From: Cellulomonas taurus
GTDB taxonomy: Bacteria; Actinomycetota; Actinomycetes; Actinomycetales; Cellulomonadaceae
Assembly: GCF_012931845.1 (NCBI RefSeq)
Contig: NZ_CP051884.1
Coordinates: 1,612,001-1,676,000 of the forward strand
DNA: 64,000 nt
Direction: 5' to 3'
Part shown: positions 41,017 to 49,621 of the stretch, piece after piece
Numbering within the stretch: the stretch's first letter is position 1
Layout of the letters: every line of letters starts with the position of its first letter
Notes under the pieces: model-generated
Seen by the model: the letters and a program-made list of their open reading frames with translations, nothing else
Database searches by the model: none
Told to the model about the DNA's origin: nothing
Made by a program: the position numbers and the translations under genes

Positions 41017-41061
41017 GCGCGCGGTCCTGACCCGGGCGGCGGGGCGGGAGGGTGAGCGGGG

Positions 41062-42204
41062 TCAGTGGGCGAGGGCGGTGGCCGCGTGGACGCCGGCGGC
41101 GGCGGCGGTGAGGAAGGCGGCGGGGTCGGCGTCCAGGCCGCGACCCATGGTGGACAGCCGGACCGGACTGGATCCAAGGGCGGTGTAGAGGTCGGCACCG
41201 GCCGACACCTCGACCAGCCGGTGCCGCTCCCCGAGCGCCTGGACCTGGGTGGCGATCCGTCGACCCAACCCGTCCAGCGACTGACCGACCTCCGCGAGCG
41301 GATCCGGGTCGAACACCGGGACCACCACCTCCGCCGGTGCCAGGGCGACCCGGCCGTAGGCGGTCAGCGAGTGGTGGGACACCCCGAGGTGCCGGTTGCG
41401 CGGGTCGGCACCGGACACCCGGAGCGAGGCGATCGGTCGGCCGTTCAGCACACTGGCCGCGTTCAGTGCCTCACCGGCGGAGACGCCGGAGAAGCCCCAG
41501 CGCGTGCCGGTGCCGAGGTTGCCGGGACCCTGCGCCACCACGATCACGTCCGCGCCGACCACCTCGCGGGCCGCCAGCAGTGCCGTGTGCACCGTGACCG
41601 CCTCCAGGTCACCGCCGAACGCCTGACCGGCGGTGAGGCACGAGGCGATCCACCCGGCGTCCCGCAGCCCCGCGACAGTGCGGGAGAACCACGCGGGCAG
41701 CGCGCCGCCGTCGGTCATCACGTAGGCGACGGTGGGGGCGGGCCGTCCGGCGCGGGCCGCACCGTGCCGGAGACCGGCGATGATCGCGGGCACCGCCGAG
41801 TGCAGGTCGGCGACCACCACCGGGGTGCCGTGCAGGTCGTCGGCGTCCCGCAGGACGTCGTGGTGCGGCGACTCCTGGTCATCGACGCCGAGCACCATCG
41901 CCTGCAACGGCGTGTAGCGGGCCTTGACCAGGTGACCGGGCCCGGCGGGCGGGTCGGCCGGGAGTCGGTCGGGTGAACCCGGCGCGACCACCAGGGCATA
42001 GCCACCGGTGCCGAGGCCGCGCATCAGGGCGGAGACGTTGAGCAGCACCGTGTCCCCGACCGCGAACCGGCCGACGATCTCCGGGTAGGCGAGCGCCTTC
42101 ACCGTCACCGGCCCGTCGTCCAGGGCGACCCGCACCCGCAGTTCGAGGGCACCGGGCCACTCGGTGCCGACCGACTCGACCTCACCCGCACGCCACGTCA
42201 TCAC
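41062..42204 (-). CDS. DUF3866 family protein
   Basis: This protein of about 380 residues belongs to DUF3866, conserved in actinobacteria next to the proteasome/paf genes; function unknown. Visible blocks include KARYTPLQAMVLGVDDQ, VADLHSAVPAIIAGLR, AYVMTDGGALP and GNLGTGTRWGFSG. There are no transmembrane segments or catalytic motifs that I recognise. The GTG at 42204 is chosen because a TAGCGT hexamer ends seven bases before it (leaderless); a GTG at 42225 would add seven residues. It is divergent from pafB. Confidence 0.75.
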   Translation of the reverse strand: MMTWRAGEVESVGTEWPGALELRVRVALDDGPVTVKALAYPEIVGRFAVGDTVLLNVSALMRGLGTGGYALVVAPGSPDRLPADPPAGPGHLVKARYTPLQAMVLGVDDQESPHHDVLRDADDLHGTPVVVADLHSAVPAIIAGLRHGAARAGRPAPTVAYVMTDGGALPAWFSRTVAGLRDAGWIASCLTAGQAFGGDLEAVTVHTALLAAREVVGADVIVVAQGPGNLGTGTRWGFSGVSAGEALNAASVLNGRPIASLRVSGADPRNRHLGVSHHSLTAYGRVALAPAEVVVPVFDPDPLAEVGQSLDGLGRRIATQVQALGERHRLVEVSAGADLYTALGSSPVRLSTMGRGLDADPAAFLTAAAAGVHAATALAH

Positions 42205-42211
42205 CCGCACC

Positions 42212-42231
42212 ACGCTACCGGCCACTAACGT
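42212..42231. promoter_or_regulatory. Overlapping divergent -10 elements for DUF3866 gene and pafB
   Basis: On the minus strand TAGCGT (42217 down to 42212) lies seven bases before the DUF3866 GTG; on the plus strand TAACGT (42226-42231) lies eight bases before the pafB ATG. The two start sites are only about 36 bp apart, so the promoters overlap. Confidence 0.5.
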
Positions 42232-42239
42232 TGTCCCCG

Positions 42240-43241
42240 ATGCCCGAGACGATTCCCCCTGCCGAACGACTGCTCAACCTGGTCATCGCCCTGGTGCACA
42301 CCCCGGGGCGGATGACCAAGGAGCAGATCCGTCGCACCGTGGCCGGCTATGCCGACGCGGCCAGCGACGACGCCTTCGAGCGGATGTTCGAGCGCGACAA
42401 GGACACCCTGCGCGATCTGGGCATCCCGGTGACCACCGTGACCGCCGTCGGGCACGGCGACGACATCGGGTACCGGGTGGACCAGGACGCGTACGCGCTG
42501 CCGCCGATCGAGCTGACCTCCGCCGAGCTGGCGGCGCTGTCCCTGGCCGCGGAGTTCTGGCAGGACCGGTCGGTGCGCACGGAGACCAGCCGGGCGCTGA
42601 CCAAGCTGCGCGCGGTCGGTGAGGCCGGCGAGCACGCGGGCGACGCCGAGCTCATCTCCGGCCTGGCCCCCGCCGTCCGGGCCGGTGGCGACGCGTTCCG
42701 GCCGCTGCTGGACGCGGTGCAGGACCGGCAGCGGGTCCGGTTCACCTACCGGGCCGCCAACACCGGTGAGGTGCGCGAGCGCCTGGTCGAGCCGTGGCGG
42801 CTGGTCGCCCGGCGCGGCGGCTGGATCCTGGTCGGCCGCGATGTGGACCGCGCCGCCCCGCGCTCGTTCCGTCTGAGCCGGATCGAGGGCCGCGTGCGTG
42901 CCGACGGTGCGCCGGGGTCCTTCGACCCGCCGGAGCCGGAGCAGGTCGAGTCCGCGCTGCGTACCTGGGAGGTCGGCCAGCAGCGGACGGCGGTGCTGGC
43001 GCTGCGTCCGGAGCGGGCCGAGGTGCTGCGTGCCCGCGGACGCGCGCTGGAAGCCGACCCGACCCGCGCCGTCGATCGTGACCTGTTCGCGGTCCAGTAC
43101 CGGTCGACCTGGGAGCTGGCCGAGGAGATCGTGACCTACGGTGACGCGGTGCTGGTGCTGGATCCACCCGAGCTGCGGGCCGAGGTGATCCGGTTGCTGC
43201 GCACGGCGGCGGCACTGGACGGGGGATCGGTCGATGGCTGA
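42240..43241 (+). CDS. pafB: WYL-domain transcriptional regulator PafB
   Basis: This 333-residue protein has an N-terminal winged helix-turn-helix (about 10-75, RMTKEQIRRTVAGYAD to DTLRDLGIPV) and a WYL domain (about 150-235) with RVRFTYRAANTGEVRERLVE. With PafC it forms the activator of the RecA-independent DNA damage response. The ATG at 42240 is preferred to a TTG nine bases upstream. It overlaps pafC by 8 nt. The Pup ligase gene pafA, usual upstream neighbour in many actinobacteria, is absent here. Confidence 0.9.
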   Translation: MPETIPPAERLLNLVIALVHTPGRMTKEQIRRTVAGYADAASDDAFERMFERDKDTLRDLGIPVTTVTAVGHGDDIGYRVDQDAYALPPIELTSAELAALSLAAEFWQDRSVRTETSRALTKLRAVGEAGEHAGDAELISGLAPAVRAGGDAFRPLLDAVQDRQRVRFTYRAANTGEVRERLVEPWRLVARRGGWILVGRDVDRAAPRSFRLSRIEGRVRADGAPGSFDPPEPEQVESALRTWEVGQQRTAVLALRPERAEVLRARGRALEADPTRAVDRDLFAVQYRSTWELAEEIVTYGDAVLVLDPPELRAEVIRLLRTAAALDGGSVDG

Positions 43242-44232
43242 GCGGGCGAGCGAGCGGCTGCTGCGGCTGATCGGGATGATCGGCTACCTGGATCGGCAGC
43301 AGGGTGTGCCGGTGGACCGGGTGGCCGAGCACTTCGGGGTGTCGGCGGCGCAGGTGATGGCCGATGTCGACACTCTCTGGATGAGCGGCACGCCGGGTTA
43401 CTACCCGGAGGACCTGATTGACTTCGACGCCGACTCCTACGACCGGGGCGTTCTCCGGTTGACCGAGTCGCGGGGGATGACCCGACCCCTGCGGCTGAGC
43501 ACGCGGGAGGCGGTGACCCTAGTGGCGGCACTGACCGCGATGGTCGCCGACCTGGCTCCCACCCTGGAACCGGAGCAGGCGGCGGTGCTGCGCTCGGCGC
43601 TGGCCAAGCTCACGGACGCCACCGGCGAGGCGGCGCAGGCCGTGGACGTCCGGCTGGCGGTGGACGGTCGGCCGGAGGTGGTGGCGGCGGTGCGGGACGC
43701 GCTGACCCGGGGCCGTCGACTGCGGATCCGGTACGTGAACGCCTCGGACGTGACGGGCGAGCGTGAGGTCGACCCGCTGCGGCTGACCACCTCGGACGAG
43801 CGGTCGTACCTGCAGGCGTGGTGCCACCGGGCCGGGGGCGAGCGGCTGTTCCGTCTGGACCGGATCGTCGCCGCGACCGTCCTGGACCAGGCTGCCGACG
43901 ACCACCCCGGCGCCGGCCGCGGAGCCACTGTCCAGTTCCGACCGGACCCGGCGGGCGAGCTGGTGACCCTGCACCTGCGGTCTCAGGGCCGCTGGGTGGC
44001 CGAGACGGTGCCGGTGGAGGAGGTCCGCAACCTGCCGGACGGCAGCTTCGAGGTGGACCTGGTGGTCGAGCAACCCGCCTTCGTCCAGGCGCTGGTGCTG
44101 CGCGCCGCCGACGACCTGATCGCGGTCAGGCCGCCGGAGGTCGCCGCGGCGGTGGCCGGGGTGGCCCGGGCGGCGCTGGACGCCTACGGTCCGATGGACG
44201 TGCTGGACGAGGACCCGGAGGTCGCGCGGTGA
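43234..44232 (+). CDS. pafC: WYL-domain transcriptional regulator PafC
   Basis: This 332-residue partner of PafB has the same layout: winged HTH (about 5-60, GVPVDRVAEHFGVSAAQVMADV), a WYL domain (about 145-215, RRLRIRYVNASDVTGEREVD) and a C-terminal WCX-like domain. It is translationally coupled to pafB by overlap and to the next small gene by GTGA. Confidence 0.9.
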   Translation: MAERASERLLRLIGMIGYLDRQQGVPVDRVAEHFGVSAAQVMADVDTLWMSGTPGYYPEDLIDFDADSYDRGVLRLTESRGMTRPLRLSTREAVTLVAALTAMVADLAPTLEPEQAAVLRSALAKLTDATGEAAQAVDVRLAVDGRPEVVAAVRDALTRGRRLRIRYVNASDVTGEREVDPLRLTTSDERSYLQAWCHRAGGERLFRLDRIVAATVLDQAADDHPGAGRGATVQFRPDPAGELVTLHLRSQGRWVAETVPVEEVRNLPDGSFEVDLVVEQPAFVQALVLRAADDLIAVRPPEVAAAVAGVARAALDAYGPMDVLDEDPEVAR

Positions 44233-44564
44233 TCTGGTGGCTGCTGTGGGCCGTGCTGGTGATCGGCACGCTGGTCGGCGCGTTCTTCCTGGGCCGCAGT
44301 CTGTGGCGCAAGGGCCGGGCGCTGCTGGTCGAACTGGACCGGGCCGCCACCGTGCTGGGCGAGCTGGCGGAGACCACCGGCCGTCTCGCCGAGGAGGCGC
44401 GGGAGGCCGAACGGGCAGCGCTGGCCGCCGCACAGGCCCTGCCGACCAGGGAGTCCGCGCGGGCGCAGTGGGCGGCCAACCGGAAGCGGATCGAGGGGCG
44501 CAAGGCCGCCCGCGCGATCCGGGACGCGGCGACCCGGGAACGCTGGCGCGACCTCAGCCGGTGA
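44229..44564 (+). CDS. Small membrane protein with coiled coil
   Basis: This 111-residue protein starts at the GTG overlapping the pafC stop. An N-terminal transmembrane helix (about 2-24, WWLLWAVLVIGTLVGAFFLG) is followed by a charged, helical region (about 28-75) likely to form a coiled coil, then a basic tail. I do not recognise the family. Its place between pafC and tatA is its only clue. Confidence 0.75.
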   Translation: MIWWLLWAVLVIGTLVGAFFLGRSLWRKGRALLVELDRAATVLGELAETTGRLAEEAREAERAALAAAQALPTRESARAQWAANRKRIEGRKAARAIRDAATRERWRDLSR

Positions 44565-44644
44565 GAACCGGACGTATCGGATCGGGTGAAGGTCCGGTTA
44601 GGATCGGCCCTCAGTAGCGTCCTCAAGCGACAGGAACATCTTCG

Positions 44645-45037
44645 ATGAACGCGCTCAAGCCCTGGCACATCGGCGTGCTGCTCGTCGTCATCGTCCTGCT
44701 GTTCGGCGCCAAGCGGCTGCCGGACCTGGCGAAGAGCGTCGGTCAGTCCCTCAAGATCTTCAAGTCCGAGGTCAAGGACCTCACCGACGACGACAAGCAG
44801 ACGGCCGTCCAGCCGAACCAGCCGGTCGCACAGGCGCAGCAGCCGACGGTGCCGTCGCCGCAGCCCACGGTGCCGACCGCGCAGCCGGTGGCACCCGCGC
44901 AGCAGCCCACCGTGCCGTCGCCCCAGCCCACTGTGCCCTCGTCGCCCTCGTCGCCCTCGTCGCAGTCCGCCGAGCCGGTGCAGCAGCCCGGGAGCACCAC
45001 CTACCCGCCGTCGGGCGGCAGCACCACCGCTTCCTGA
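44645..45037 (+). CDS. tatA: Sec-independent translocase protein TatA with long Pro/Gln-rich tail
   Basis: This 130-residue protein has the TatA pattern: a short N-terminus, one transmembrane helix (about 9-20), the hinge [20 protein letters not shown] and an amphipathic helix. After about residue 55 the tail is a repetitive Gln-Pro-Thr-Val-Pro-Ser sequence encoded by direct repeats, ending in Ser/Thr. Such tails vary within the family. The upstream gap carries TAGGAT (44599-44604) as a possible -10. tatC follows seven bases later; no tatB is seen. Confidence 0.93.
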   Translation: MNALKPWHIGVLLVVIVLLFGAKRLPDLAKSVGQSLKIFKSEVKDLTDDDKQTAVQPNQPVAQAQQPTVPSPQPTVPTAQPVAPAQQPTVPSPQPTVPSSPSSPSSQSAEPVQQPGSTTYPPSGGSTTAS

Positions 45038-45043
45038 CCGCAG

Positions 45044-45844
45044 GTGGCACGCAAGCAACGTCGGGTCAATCCCGACGGTCGGATGCCGCTGCGCGAGCAC
45101 CTGCTCGAACTGCGCAAACGACTCTTCCTCGCCGCGATCGGCCTCGCCCTGGGCGGGGTCGCCGGGTGGTTCCTCTATCAGCCGGTGTTCGAGCTGCTGC
45201 AACAGCCGTTGCTGGACGCGGCGGCCGACCGGGGCGGCAACGTCTCGGTCAACTTCGCCGGACTGGCGACCGCCTTCGACATGCAGCTCAAGGTGTCGCT
45301 GTTCCTCGGGGCACTGGTCTCCAGCCCATGGTGGCTGTTCCAGCTGTGGGCGTTCATCACGCCGGGCCTGACCAGCCGTGAGCGCCGGTCGGCCTTCGGC
45401 TTCCTGGCCGTCGCGGTCCCGCTGTTCCTCGCCGGATCGGCGCTGGCCGCGTACGTGATGCCGACCGCCGTGCGGGTGCTGACCGACTTCACGCCCGAGG
45501 GCGCCTCGAACTTCATCGACGCGCAGACCTACCTCAGCTTCGTCATGCGGTTCGTGCTGGCCTTCGGTCTGGCCTTCGTGCTGCCGGTGATCATGGTGGC
45601 GATCAACCTGGTCGGTCTGGTCCCGGCGAAGACCTGGGCCAAGGGGTGGCGGTGGGCGGTGCTGCTCGCCTTCGTCTTCGCGGCGGTGATGACCCCGACC
45701 CCGGACGCGATCACCATGATCGTGATGGCGCTGCCGATCTGCGGCCTGTACTTCGCCGCGCTGGGTGTCTGCGTGCTGCACGACCGCCGGGTCGCCAAGC
45801 GGCAGGCCGCCGACCCGCCGCTCGAGGGAGCCGAACCCGCGTGA
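45044..45844 (+). CDS. tatC: Sec-independent translocase protein TatC
   Basis: This 266-residue protein has six hydrophobic segments and the conserved cytoplasmic N-terminus MPLREHLLELRKRL with the receptor-site Glu, plus the FTPEGA loop region. TatC binds twin-arginine signal peptides and nucleates TatA oligomers for export of folded proteins. Starts with GTG; GTGA overlap with the lipid kinase gene. Confidence 0.95.
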   Translation: MARKQRRVNPDGRMPLREHLLELRKRLFLAAIGLALGGVAGWFLYQPVFELLQQPLLDAAADRGGNVSVNFAGLATAFDMQLKVSLFLGALVSSPWWLFQLWAFITPGLTSRERRSAFGFLAVAVPLFLAGSALAAYVMPTAVRVLTDFTPEGASNFIDAQTYLSFVMRFVLAFGLAFVLPVIMVAINLVGLVPAKTWAKGWRWAVLLAFVFAAVMTPTPDAITMIVMALPICGLYFAALGVCVLHDRRVAKRQAADPPLEGAEPA

Positions 45845-46755
45845 GCCACCTCGGGGTGGTGGTGAACCCGGTGGCGGGCAAGGGGCGAGGCAGTGCGGCC
45901 GGGGCGCGGGCACTGGACGGGCTGCGCGCCCGGGGCCACCGGGTGGAGGACCTGACGGCGCGTGATCTGCTCAGCGCCACGGCCCAGGCCCGCCGGGCGG
46001 CGGTGGCGGGGCTGGACGCGCTGGTCGTGGTCGGCGGTGACGGGCTGGTCCACCTTGGGGCGCAGGTGGTCGCGGAGACCGCGCTCCCGCTGGGCATCGT
46101 GTCGGCGGGCACCGGCAACGACGTGGCCCGGGCGCTCGGGCTGCCGCTGCGGGGTCTGGCGGACCAGATCGCCGCCCTGGAGCACGGGCTCGACCACGGT
46201 CCGCGGGCGATCGACGCGGTGCGGGTCGGCCCGCCGGCGCACTCGGCGCGGGAGTGGTTCCTCGGTGCGCTGAGCTGCGGGGTCGACGCGGCGGTGAACG
46301 CCCGGGCGAATGCCATGACCTGGCCGCGCGGACCCGCCCGGTACGTGCGGGCGTTGGCGGCCGAGCTGCGCGGATTCCGGCCGTACGGCTACCGGGTGAC
46401 CACCGACGACGGGGTCTGGGAATCGGCCGGGACCGTGGTGGTGGCGGCGAACGGCCCGTGGATCGGCGGCGGCGTCAAGGTCGCCCCCGACGCCCTGATC
46501 GACGACGGCCTGCTGGACGTGGTGATCGCCGGCCCGTTCAGCCGCGCCGGGGTGGTGCGGATCTTCCCCGGGATGTACTCCGGGCGGCACCTGCGGCACC
46601 CGAACGTGCACGTGTCCCGGACCAGGCGGCTGCTGGTCGAGGCGGTGCCGGCGCTGGGAGCCGCCCCGCCGGACGCGCACGCCGACGGCGAACGGATCGG
46701 GCCGCTGCCGCTAGCGGCGGTGGTGGAGCCCGGGGCGGTGCTCGCGCTGACCTGA
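45841..46755 (+). CDS. Diacylglycerol/lipid kinase family protein
   Basis: This 304-residue protein has the DAGK catalytic fold: VVNPVAGKGRG near the N-terminus, the nucleotide motif VVVGGDGLVHL (about 61-71), SAGTGNDVARALGLP near 90, and a C-terminal beta-sandwich with GGGVKVAPDALIDDGLLDVV. It probably phosphorylates a membrane lipid such as diacylglycerol. Exact substrate unknown. The GTG at 45841 overlaps the tatC stop. Confidence 0.9.
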   Translation: MSHLGVVVNPVAGKGRGSAAGARALDGLRARGHRVEDLTARDLLSATAQARRAAVAGLDALVVVGGDGLVHLGAQVVAETALPLGIVSAGTGNDVARALGLPLRGLADQIAALEHGLDHGPRAIDAVRVGPPAHSAREWFLGALSCGVDAAVNARANAMTWPRGPARYVRALAAELRGFRPYGYRVTTDDGVWESAGTVVVAANGPWIGGGVKVAPDALIDDGLLDVVIAGPFSRAGVVRIFPGMYSGRHLRHPNVHVSRTRRLLVEAVPALGAAPPDAHADGERIGPLPLAAVVEPGAVLALT

Positions 46756-46775
46756 GCGGTGTGGGCGGACGCGCT

Positions 46776-46781
46776 TAGGGT
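46776..46781 (+). promoter_or_regulatory. Putative -10 element for leaderless helY
   Basis: TAGGGT ends six bases before the GTG of the helicase gene; no ribosome site between; leaderless spacing. Confidence 0.5.
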
Positions 46782-46787
46782 GGTCGG

Positions 46788-49610
46788 GTGCACGCCGAAT
46801 CCGATCTCTCCCCGGCCGAGCGGTACGCCGCTGCCCGTCGTCGCGCGGCGGCCGAGCGCAGCGAACTCGCCACCTTCCGGACCCTGCTGGACTTCCCGCT
46901 CGACGACTTCCAGGAGCGGGCCTGCGAGGCGGTCGAACGCGGCTCCGGGGTGCTGGTCGCCGCGCCGACCGGAGCCGGGAAGACCGTGGTCGGCGAGTTC
47001 GCGGTGCACCTGGCGCTCAGTCAGGGCCGCAAGGCTTTCTACACCACCCCGATCAAGGCGCTGTCGAACCAGAAGTTCCACGACCTGGTGCGCCGCCACG
47101 GCGCGGACCAGGTGGGACTGCTGACCGGTGACACCACGGTGAACGGCGAGGCGCCGGTGGTGGTGATGACCACCGAGGTGCTGCGCAACATGCTCTACGC
47201 CGACTCGCGCACGCTGGACGGCCTCGGCTATGTGGTGATGGACGAGGTCCACTACCTGGCCGATCGCTTCCGCGGCCCGGTGTGGGAGGAGGTGATCATC
47301 CACCTGTCGCCGGACGTGCAGGTGGTGTCCCTGTCGGCGACCGTGTCCAACGCGGAGGAGTTCGGCGACTGGCTGACCACCGTGCGCGGCGACACCGAGG
47401 TGGTGGTCTCCGAGCACCGGCCGGTGCCGCTCGGTCAGCAGGTGCTGGTCCGCGATCGGCTGCTCGACCTCTACGCCGGGCACGTCGACCCGACCGCACC
47501 GGGCAAGAACCCGCCGATCAACCCCGAGCTCGGCCACGAGCTGCGCCGCACCTCCCGTGCCGACGGGCCGCCGCCGCACAAGCGTCGTGGACCCGGCGAC
47601 CGGGGCTTCCGTGGTCCGGGCGGTGGTCGTCGCGGTGGCGAGGCGATGGGTCCGCGCCCGGTGCCCCGTCCGGTGATGATCGACGTGCTGGACGAGGCCG
47701 GGTTCCTGCCGGTGATCGACTTCATCTTCAGCCGGGCCGGGTGCGACGCCGCGGTGACCCAGTGCGTCGCCGGGGGTGTACGCCTGACCTCCCCCGCCGA
47801 GGCGCAGGAGATCCGGCTGATCGCGGAGGAGCGCTGCGCGGCGATCGCGTCCGAGGACCTGGACGTGGTCGGCTACTGGGGCTTCGTGGACGCGCTGACC
47901 CGTGGCGTGGCGGCACACCACGCCGGGATGCTGCCGGCGTTCAAGGAGACCGTCGAGGAGGCGTTTGTCCGGGGCCTGGTGAAGGTCGTCTTCGCCACCG
48001 AGACGCTCGCGCTCGGGATCAACATGCCCGCCCGGTCGGTGGTCCTGGAGAAGCTGGTCAAGTGGGACGGCTCCGGGCACGTGGACCTGACGCCGGGCGA
48101 GTACACCCAGCTCACCGGGCGCGCCGGCCGCCGGGGGATCGACACCGAGGGGCACGCGGTGGTGATCGGCCGGGGCGGCCTGGACCCGATGGCACTGGCC
48201 GGGCTGGCGTCCAAGCGGCTGTACCCGCTGAAGTCCGCCTTCAAGCCGACCTACAACATGGCGGTGAACCTGATCGCGCAGGTCGGTCGGACGCGGGCGC
48301 GCGAGGTGCTGGAGACCTCGTTCGCCCAGTTCCAGGCCGACCGGGGCGTGGTCGGGCTGGCCCGGCAGGCCCAGCAGCACGCCGAGGCGCTGAGCGGTTA
48401 CGCCGAGGCGATGAGCTGCCACCTGGGCGACTTCGCCGAGTACGCCGCGCTGCGGCGCGAGCTGTCCGACCTCGAACGCGGCGTGCACCGGGCGGCGGTG
48501 GCGGATCGTCGACGCAGCGCCTCCGAGAGCCTGGCGGAGCTGCGGGTCGGCGACGTGGTCGCGGTGCCGACCGGGCGACGGCCGCTGCACGCGGTGGTGG
48601 TCGAGGCCGGCGGGCAGGGCGGCTTCGAGGGGGCCCGGCCGCTGATCGTCACCACCGAGCGGGAGCTGATCCGGCTCAGCGCGCAGGATCTGCACGGCGA
48701 ACTGCGCTCGGTGGGCCACCTGCGGGTGCCGAAGGGCTTCGCGCCCAGGGCGGCGTCGCACCGGCGCGACCTGGCGTCCCAGCTGCGGGCCGAGATCGCC
48801 GCCGGGCGGGTGCAGGCGCCGCCGCCGGGCAAGCGCGGTCGCCGGGGACCCCAGGTGGTGGACGAGGACCAGCGGATCGCGGCCCTGCGACGCGAACTGC
48901 GGGCGCATCCATGCCACGGCTGCCCCGAGCGCGAGCAGCACGCCCGCTGGGCCGAGCGCTGGTTCCGCGCCGACTCCGAGCACCGGGCGCTGGTGAAGCG
49001 GATCGAGGGCCGCACCGGGTCGATCGCGGTGGTCTTCGACCGGATCTGCGACGTGCTGGTCCGCCTCGGCTACCTGGAGCGCGCCGAGGACCTCGACATC
49101 ACCGACGACGGGCAGTGGCTGCGCCGGATCTACGCCGAGAACGACCTGCTGCTGGCGGAGTGCCTGCGGCGTGGCGCCTGGGCCGACCTGGACGTCCCGG
49201 GGTTGGCGGCGGTGGTCTCGGCGGTGGTCTACTCCGCACGGCGGGACGACCGGGACCGCGACCCCGCCGTGCCGGGCGGGCCGCAGGGCAAGCTCGGCAC
49301 GGCCCTGGACGCCACGATCAGGATCTGGTCCGAGTTGGACGACCTGGAACAGGGCCACCGACTGTCCTCGACCCAGCCCCTCGACCTCGGCATCGTGACC
49401 GCCGTGCACCGCTGGGCGGCCGGGCGCGGGCTGGACGCGGTGCTGCGCGGATCGGACCTGGCGGCCGGCGACTTCGTCCGGTGGTGCAAGCAGGTCGTCG
49501 ACGTCCTGGACCAGGTCGCCAAGGCGGCCCCGGATGAGCGGCTCCGGCAGGTGGCGCGCAAGGCGATCCCGGCGGTGCGGCGGGGCGTGATCGCGGACGC
49601 GGGGACGTAG
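46788..49610 (+). CDS. helY: Ski2/Mtr4-like superfamily II RNA helicase HelY
   Basis: This 940-residue helicase has Walker A APTGAGKT (about 60-67), the DEVH box in MDEVHYLADRF (about 151-161), motif III SATVSNAEEF and motifs IV-VI ending QLTGRAGRRG near 445. A C-terminal DSHCT-like helical domain (from about 770) follows an arch/insert region. Residues about 245-300 form a basic, Gly/Arg-rich insertion ([20 protein letters not shown]) that may bind RNA. It is the actinobacterial relative of RNA-processing helicases and follows tatC in many of these genomes. Confidence 0.92.
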   Translation: MHAESDLSPAERYAAARRRAAAERSELATFRTLLDFPLDDFQERACEAVERGSGVLVAAPTGAGKTVVGEFAVHLALSQGRKAFYTTPIKALSNQKFHDLVRRHGADQVGLLTGDTTVNGEAPVVVMTTEVLRNMLYADSRTLDGLGYVVMDEVHYLADRFRGPVWEEVIIHLSPDVQVVSLSATVSNAEEFGDWLTTVRGDTEVVVSEHRPVPLGQQVLVRDRLLDLYAGHVDPTAPGKNPPINPELGHELRRTSRADGPPPHKRRGPGDRGFRGPGGGRRGGEAMGPRPVPRPVMIDVLDEAGFLPVIDFIFSRAGCDAAVTQCVAGGVRLTSPAEAQEIRLIAEERCAAIASEDLDVVGYWGFVDALTRGVAAHHAGMLPAFKETVEEAFVRGLVKVVFATETLALGINMPARSVVLEKLVKWDGSGHVDLTPGEYTQLTGRAGRRGIDTEGHAVVIGRGGLDPMALAGLASKRLYPLKSAFKPTYNMAVNLIAQVGRTRAREVLETSFAQFQADRGVVGLARQAQQHAEALSGYAEAMSCHLGDFAEYAALRRELSDLERGVHRAAVADRRRSASESLAELRVGDVVAVPTGRRPLHAVVVEAGGQGGFEGARPLIVTTERELIRLSAQDLHGELRSVGHLRVPKGFAPRAASHRRDLASQLRAEIAAGRVQAPPPGKRGRRGPQVVDEDQRIAALRRELRAHPCHGCPEREQHARWAERWFRADSEHRALVKRIEGRTGSIAVVFDRICDVLVRLGYLERAEDLDITDDGQWLRRIYAENDLLLAECLRRGAWADLDVPGLAAVVSAVVYSARRDDRDRDPAVPGGPQGKLGTALDATIRIWSELDDLEQGHRLSSTQPLDLGIVTAVHRWAAGRGLDAVLRGSDLAAGDFVRWCKQVVDVLDQVAKAAPDERLRQVARKAIPAVRRGVIADAGT

Positions 49611-49613
49611 GCT
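49608..49613 (+). promoter_or_regulatory. Putative -10 element for leaderless amidohydrolase gene
   Basis: TAGGCT overlaps the helY stop codon and ends eight bases before the GTG; no ribosome site between. Confidence 0.4.
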
Positions 49614-49621
49614 CACCGCTC

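Noticed and set aside
40488..41198. Open frames in both strands through the 20-bp repeat array
   Set aside because: A 20-bp unit shifts frame at every copy, so the apparent protein repeats are an artefact of a stop-free repeat; no start or family signal is present.
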